Below, piece by piece: positions 48,276-64,000 of a stretch of 64,000 nucleotides of DNA; within the stretch, counting starts at the first letter, position 1; every line of letters starts with the position of its first letter. Where the stretch lies: NCBI RefSeq assembly GCF_000224145.3, contig NC_020179.2:3065885-3129884 (forward strand), in the 5' to 3' direction. The position numbers were made by a program, and so were the translations under genes. Source of the DNA: Ciona intestinalis (lineage: Eukaryota > Chordata > Ascidiacea > Phlebobranchia > Cionidae). The notes beneath the pieces are model-generated. The model was not told the DNA's origin and did not search any database. It was given only the letters and a program-made list of their open reading frames with translations.

Positions 48276-49629
48276 TTCTTTATAATGCGGGTATTCTTTT
48301 GCCTACAGTTTGGTTTCTGCCTGCAAATCGTGACTCCTAGGCGCTATATCCTAAATAGAATTTCTTTTCCGTAGGCCCTCGATTTTTAGCTGCTTTGTGC
48401 TTTTTGCTCTTAGATTCAACAACTGAACTAAATTGCATCCACGAACGCTTGCAACAGAAACGCTTCCAGTTACGAAGGACGCTTGACTTCAGTGAAGGCT
48501 CGGATTTCTGGTTGGCTGTGGAATGAAATATCTCAGAAACCGAGACAATCCGCTAAGTTAGAGCACTACGAGTTCCCGTGCTTCCTCCGACAAAGTTAAA
48601 CCTAAACCACACGCCGGCCATTTACACTGTGAAATCAACGGTACAACATCTGAAACAGACAGACAACAACATCTGTCGCAATTGTGTCTGCTGAGTTGTG
48701 CTGTACAAAGAAATGACTCAGACGGGTTTTTCTAAATATCCAGAATTTATTTTATAGAGTGTGCGAATTCAAAACTACGACGAGAATTAGTTTGTCAAGA
48801 CGAATTTTCACTGGAAAATAGTTTTGCTTTCAGGTAACTGTTCTTGTGGTAATTAGTCGTGTTTTTCATAAGTAATCCGCTTTTAGTGGATAGCGTTGTA
48901 TAATCCTATCCAGAAATTGCGCGCTTATTTGTTTTACTGTAGCAGTAATTGGAAAACGTAGTTTTTCTTAATTGGAACTCGTGAATTTTGAATTAACTGT
49001 CGTATTATACTAATAAGTGCGTTCTAACGCGTGGCAAAATCGTGGAATACGCCTGTTGCATTCATTAGGCTAAGAAGTTTGTATTCGAAAGCAATAATAC
49101 GAATGTGCGGGCAATAATTGATTGAATATTTTTCATCTTTCTATATAGGTAACTGTCTCGAAATTCGCAAAGCATGTAACAATTATAATAGTACGGTTAA
49201 TTAATGTAATAGGATTTTTAAATCAGGTAATATTTTTTAAAAAAACTTAAATTACAAGTCCTACCAGATAGATTATGGGTTATAAGTGCACCGAATAGAA
49301 ATATCTTTACATCCAAATTAGTCAGCGGTTCTTACCAGAGACTTATTTACCGCATAGGTTATGCTGAATAGAAAGTTTACTGTCCATGTTAAATGATTGA
49401 CACCTTGAATAGACTGTATGCTTACCCAAGCAAACAATAATAGGTTACGTACTGACTTACGTACGCATGTTTTGCGTAGGTCTGAGGAATTTCCGTGGGC
49501 GTAAATTTCAACAGATTTACCTCTAAGAGAGAACCGGTAAGTGAAAATACTACTAAAATTAAACTTCGCGTATTATATGACTATCGCATCGTCCGGAATC
49601 TGGATTATGCAATCTTTCTTCTTAAATGT

Positions 49630-49826
49630 ATAGTTGGGTGGGGGAAGATGAGACACTTTAGCACATATTATTCAAATATTCAGATCGTATTTTAAACAAA
49701 TGACAACGGTCTATGAAAGTCGTGAGAATATGGTTTTATAATCCTTTGAATTGTCGCTGATTACAACCACATGGGACGAGAAAATAGAAAGAAAAGGTGT
49801 TCCATCTTCCCCCACCCCACTATATA
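49630..49826. mobile_element. MITE (B)
   Basis: Full length; 33 bases from an inverted partner. Confidence 0.85.
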
Positions 49827-49858
49827 TCATAAGTGTGAATTTAAATTAGGTGGCCACA

Positions 49859-50048
49859 TATAGTAGGTTGGGGACGTTGGACATCTTTTCATTTTACTTT
49901 CTTGTACCATTTGGTAGTTCACAGGGATCATTCAAAGAATTATAAAACCATATCCTTACGACTTTCATATACCGTTGTTAATTGTTTAAACACGTTTATA
50001 GGATATTAGGTGCTAAAGATGTCCTATCTTACCCCACAGTACTATATA
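49859..50048. mobile_element. MITE (A)
   Basis: Inverted partner of the copy at 49630. Confidence 0.8.
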
Positions 50049-50899
50049 TTACAGCTTTACTGTGCATATATAATGTTTTATAAAAACATCACACTTGTTT
50101 TAGTTGCGCTAATGGTTGAATGTATATTTATTTAATTTGCCGGGGTTTCTTAGTTAAACAATTATTCTAAAATATACTACCGTTAGGTAGCGCTAGTGGT
50201 TAGCTTCCTTTGTCCACGTTATTTTTACACCACGATTGTGAAATTTTTCCTTTTGTGTATCGACGATGACATGACGTAATTATTTTCAATTTTGGGCAAA
50301 TTAATTTTTAGTGTAAAAACTTATTGAACACCGTATAACAACTTCATTTTATAATTTTTACATATTTTTGTCATTTTAGCCAAAAAGCATTAGAGATTTT
50401 TATTGCTTCAGTTTTTCGCAAAAAAAACTTTAAAAAATCGTGCCCAGCCTTTGCCGTGTCGCTTGCGCAACGTTGGCAGTCCTGCGGGCATAGATTCCTA
50501 ATTGATTTTTAAGCGAGAAAAGTTGAAATGATTGGCACAGGAAATACGAAACGGAAGTAGATTAAAGTCTGGCTGTATTACGTTGGCCAGATCTGGTAAT
50601 AACAAGCGCGTAAAATTATCGAAGCTGTTTATTCTCTATCCGAGTTCAGTGGCGCAACTAGCGCTAAGCAAACAGAACTCCGTGAAGCGCTTCGACGATT
50701 TTGCAAAGGGCGCTTAAATCGGCGAAGTGTAACGAGAGGGTCTTCTCTCCCCGAATAATACAAGATACAAAAACTTCTCCGATTCGCGCGCGCTTGTAAC
50801 AAAGAGAGCCTTGTGACGTACACCGCCTCGAGCTTCGAAGTAATAATTCAACGAGCAAGGAGGTTTTTCTCTTCTCTCGGTCTTTGAGGACGTTGTTTG

Positions 50900-51095
50900 G
50901 CGAGTTACGTCATTATCACACTGTGCGCATGCGCTGATGGTAGTCGGAATTCCATCTTTCGTTTCTGTCATAGTTGGCATACCTGCTCCGGCGCGCTGTC
51001 GTAGGACAACCGAAAAAACAGCGAATTAGTCGTCAAGTTATCAGTGAATGCGACGAAATTGATTAATTTTCACTCCAGGAGAAGTTTGTGAACGG
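50900..51095 (+). promoter_or_regulatory. TEAD: Likely TEAD promoter and first non-coding exon
   Basis: A CG-rich block holds a CRE-like TTACGTCA at 50905-50912 and an NRF-1-type palindrome TGCGCATGCGC at 50924-50934. About 160 bases downstream is a strong donor (GTAAGT at 51096). The piece ending at 51095 has no long ORF, so I read it as 5' untranslated exon 1. The transcription start cannot be fixed from sequence. Confidence 0.5.
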
Positions 51096-51922
51096 GTAAG
51101 TGTTTTTGTTTTCTGTTTCCGACGACGAGAAGGCGTAATTTATGGCGTTGAAAGTTGCCTATGTCGCGACTCAGGTTGAGAGTTATGCAAGGCATGTGTG
51201 GTTAATAATCGGGCAAACGCTCACAGCTCAACTCATTTCGACTCTTTCGCTACACGACGAGCAGACATATTTATTGAAATCATCTCTAAATGAAAATATT
51301 ATTAAAAAATTTGTTTTCTGAAGCGCTGATTTCAGTCAGTAATGCGAGTGTTAAACCAGGAAACACCAGTTGAGCTACAAGTTTAGAAAGTCCACTAAAC
51401 TGATAATCTTAAAGATTTTACAGAAGTAGTTAAACAGAATACCTTTACTATTAATTTGGTTAAAATTGTTACGAAAATTATGGGAGTTTAGGTTATTTAA
51501 AGTTGTAATTAGTGTGTTACTGTAAATTGCTGTACAATGGCCGCCGTTGACAGCTATAGAGTATTTTAAGTTAGGTCTTAGTAATTTGTTTCGAAAGCGT
51601 TACAATTTTAGTTGGTTTGTTTATGTTTGAAATCAAGTTATTAGGTCTTTGTACACTGGTAGTATAAGTTTTTAACTGGCAAGGGGACTACTATCCTATC
51701 ACATTGAACTCGTAATCCAGGAAATTGTTTGTTGTAAAGAGGAAGTAATGTATAGCCATCGCTTGAAGCAATTTTCACGTTTCTGCCAGGTTTAATGACT
51801 TTTATCTATTGCTTGTTAAATTGTGTCATTTATTGAATTGAACATTCAGATTCGACACGCGTTGTATTGGACGATGTTTTCATTTTAATGTTAACTGCCA
51901 TTGGTCATTAGTGTATTATGTT

Positions 51923-52115
51923 GTAGAGTGGAGGGGATGGGACACCTTTGCGTTCTGTTTTCTCGACCCATTTGGCAGTAAACAAAGAACATTTAAAGAA
52001 TTATAAAACCGTATCATTGCGACTCCCATAGACCGTTGTTAATTGTTTAAAACACGATCAGGATATTTAAATATCATGTGTTAAAGGTGTCCCATCTTAG
52101 CCCACAGTACTCTAT
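51923..52115. mobile_element. MITE (A)
   Basis: Full length, first TEAD intron. Confidence 0.85.
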
Positions 52116-53258
52116 GTTATAGATTATATGCAGATATACCGTCAAAATGAAGTGTTTGCGACTGTTCGTAACTTGAAAAGTGCGACAAATCGTAACATGC
52201 GCTGCCATATTTCCTATAATATTTCAAGCGCGTATTAATAATAATTATCCGTTACTCGGCGAAAATAATGAAACTTGGATTCCGTGAAATCACCAGATAA
52301 CGACTAGCTGCGTCATTCCGGAGCAAAGTAATTTCTTTCCGTGGCATTTATGTTAATCATTGCATCGTCGTAATCTGCGTGTTTAACTATGATTTGTCGT
52401 AAGCAAATTGACAGTGCTATTCTTAAAGGAATTGGCCATTCGCGTATTAGTGCGCTGCGCCATACTTTCTTTATATTACCTGTAATTTAGTGATCATATT
52501 AAGCCTCTACAGCACAAAATGTGCAATATGGGTTTAGTGTCGCAATGATATACTCATAATCAATACCTGTGATTGCTACACTATTAATAAAGTGTCCGGC
52601 CGTGCTGGTTTTGTTTACCATAATTTTGATGGAGTTTGCGAATAAGAAACGTCGTTTACAATCTGGTGTGTCGTCTGTTGCTTGTATATTGCAAGTCTGC
52701 GGCACCTGTTTCGTCTGGGGAGGCAATTGGCGGTTTTATAGTCTGGCCAGGCACGGACGTGTTGGTTATAGTATAGCACTGCTTGATTACACTGCTTGTG
52801 TGTTATTTATAAGAGCGCTTCAAGTACCCTTCCAGCGCTACGATTGAATCAAATAGCGAACATTACGTTACCGATAACCTCTCAAACGTAGACCTCAGTC
52901 GACACTGACCCAGCAATAGTTAATTATTAAACGCGGGCCAATGGAGGTAAATGTAATAACGAGCTTTTCAAATGGTTGAACGCACAAACACGGCGTTGTT
53001 TCCCAACGTATTATATGTCACTCAGCAAGAACAAGCTTCTCTTTACTAACATTGCGTTTCTCCTTAATCACAACAAGCGATTAATTTAGTAAAGCTGATA
53101 ACTTTTGCACCCATTAGTCTGGTTCATATATTATAAGTTTAAACCTGAACAATCCCTAAAGTAACTAATTCACACCAAATAGGAAGTAGCATTTTAAGAT
53201 AGTTATTCATATATACCCTTGTACTTGATCTCTTTGTACATAAATTGTTTATTTCCAG

Positions 53259-53372
53259 CTGAAGGGCAAAAGATCAGACCTAGCCAGATCTCCAATCAAA
53301 AGATTAACTACACATTTTCAACTTCAAGTTTTAGGCCCAAACAAAAAAGATTGCATCCATTTTAAATTGTGT
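53259..53372 (+). other. TEAD: Likely non-coding 5' UTR exon of TEAD
   Basis: A polypyrimidine-AG acceptor at 53258 and a GTAAGT donor at 53373 bound 114 bases. One frame is open (starting LKGKRSDLARSPIKRL), but no Met precedes it and the frame does not connect to the TEA domain, so UTR is the simpler reading. Confidence 0.4.
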
Positions 53373-53604
53373 GTAAGTACTACATAACCAGTATATGCCT
53401 AATGTGACTGTAAAACAAAATGAATGTGTCACACAGTTAACTTTTTACCAATAATCCTCCTTAAATGATAAAGCAAGGCATGTTTTCTGCATTTCTATCA
53501 CCAACATTGTATAAGTAGGTCATGTTGTGTTTATATGAAGTATCTTACCAGGTTACCCCAACCAATCACCATCAATCCACACAACCATCATCCTGATTTA
53601 TCAG

Positions 53605-53704
53605 CGGGCGAAATTGCCAGCATAGTGTCGCTACACCAACCTAATACATCGGTGACGGATCCCTAAGCGTCACCATTCCCCCTGTAGCCACCACCCCGGG
53701 CCTG
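53605..53704 (+). other. TEAD: 5' UTR part of TEAD start exon
   Basis: Acceptor AG at 53603-53604; the exon runs to the donor at 53761. In the TEAD frame a TAA at 53642 is followed by 20 open codons (GDGSLSVTIPPVATTPGL) before the first ATG at 53705. The Kozak context at that ATG is weak at -3 (C) and good at +4 (G). Confidence 0.4.

Positions 53705-64000
<10,296 letters not shown>

Larger units (their letters stand above)
45190..50899. other. Intergenic region between IL1R-like C and TEAD
   Basis: Carries SINE pieces (45,483-47,185 and 48,203), a triplicated 128-base repeat, and three MITEs. A repeat-free GC-richer block at 48,380-48,850 holds an AP-1 site TGACTCA (48714) and ends in a possible donor. 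The CG-rich block 50,430-50,900 leads into the TEAD promoter. Confidence 0.6.

Noticed and set aside
52569..52847. 92-codon plus-strand ORF in the first TEAD intron
   Set aside because: It begins hydrophobic but shows no family features and is not flanked by usable splice sites in phase with TEAD.

Overview
The window is intron-rich, AT-rich animal DNA. Short exons with GT-AG splice sites, dozens of small transposon relics in introns, and the protein content all point to a tunicate, most likely Ciona (inference; no search was run). Every gene call below comes from joining exons by hand using reading frame, splice sites and intron phase. Single-frame ORFs are poor guides here because exons are mostly 60-250 bases.

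Layout: (1) 1-8,481: a minus-strand interleukin-1-receptor-like gene (IL1R-like A), with signal peptide, immunoglobulin (Ig) domains, one membrane segment and a cytoplasmic TIR domain. An assembly gap at 6,147-6,196 cuts through its ectodomain. (2) 11,655-21,435: a complete second minus-strand paralogue (IL1R-like B), 15 coding exons, about 662 residues. (3) 21,436-29,114: a gene-poor stretch filled with short inverted-repeat elements. (4) 29,115-31,516: a small plus-strand gene of five short exons encoding a protein of roughly 60-70 residues with a charged N-terminal half and a C-terminal membrane anchor; I do not recognise its family. (5) 34,242-45,189: a complete third receptor (IL1R-like C) on the plus strand, 14 coding exons, about 623 residues. 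(6) 50,980-64,000: the TEAD (TEF-1/Scalloped) transcription factor gene on the plus strand, complete except for its last exon, which lies beyond the window.

The three receptors share intron phases and, around the membrane and TIR exons, exact exon lengths (162 and 107 bases in all three; 242 in B and C). They are therefore duplicates of one ancestral gene. A and B are in tandem; C is inverted relative to them. The expected role is ligand binding outside the cell and MyD88-type TIR signalling inside. TEAD is the DNA-binding partner of YAP/Yorkie in the Hippo pathway and is functionally unrelated to its neighbours.

Mobile DNA: about 50 copies of a 190-200 bp terminal-inverted-repeat element (MITE), about 20 copies or fragments of a tRNA-like composite SINE, and a third low-copy dispersed repeat. 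There are also several local tandem repeats, including a 35-bp minisatellite that looks derived from a MITE end. Several SINE copies sit within about 15 bases of splice sites of the receptor genes.
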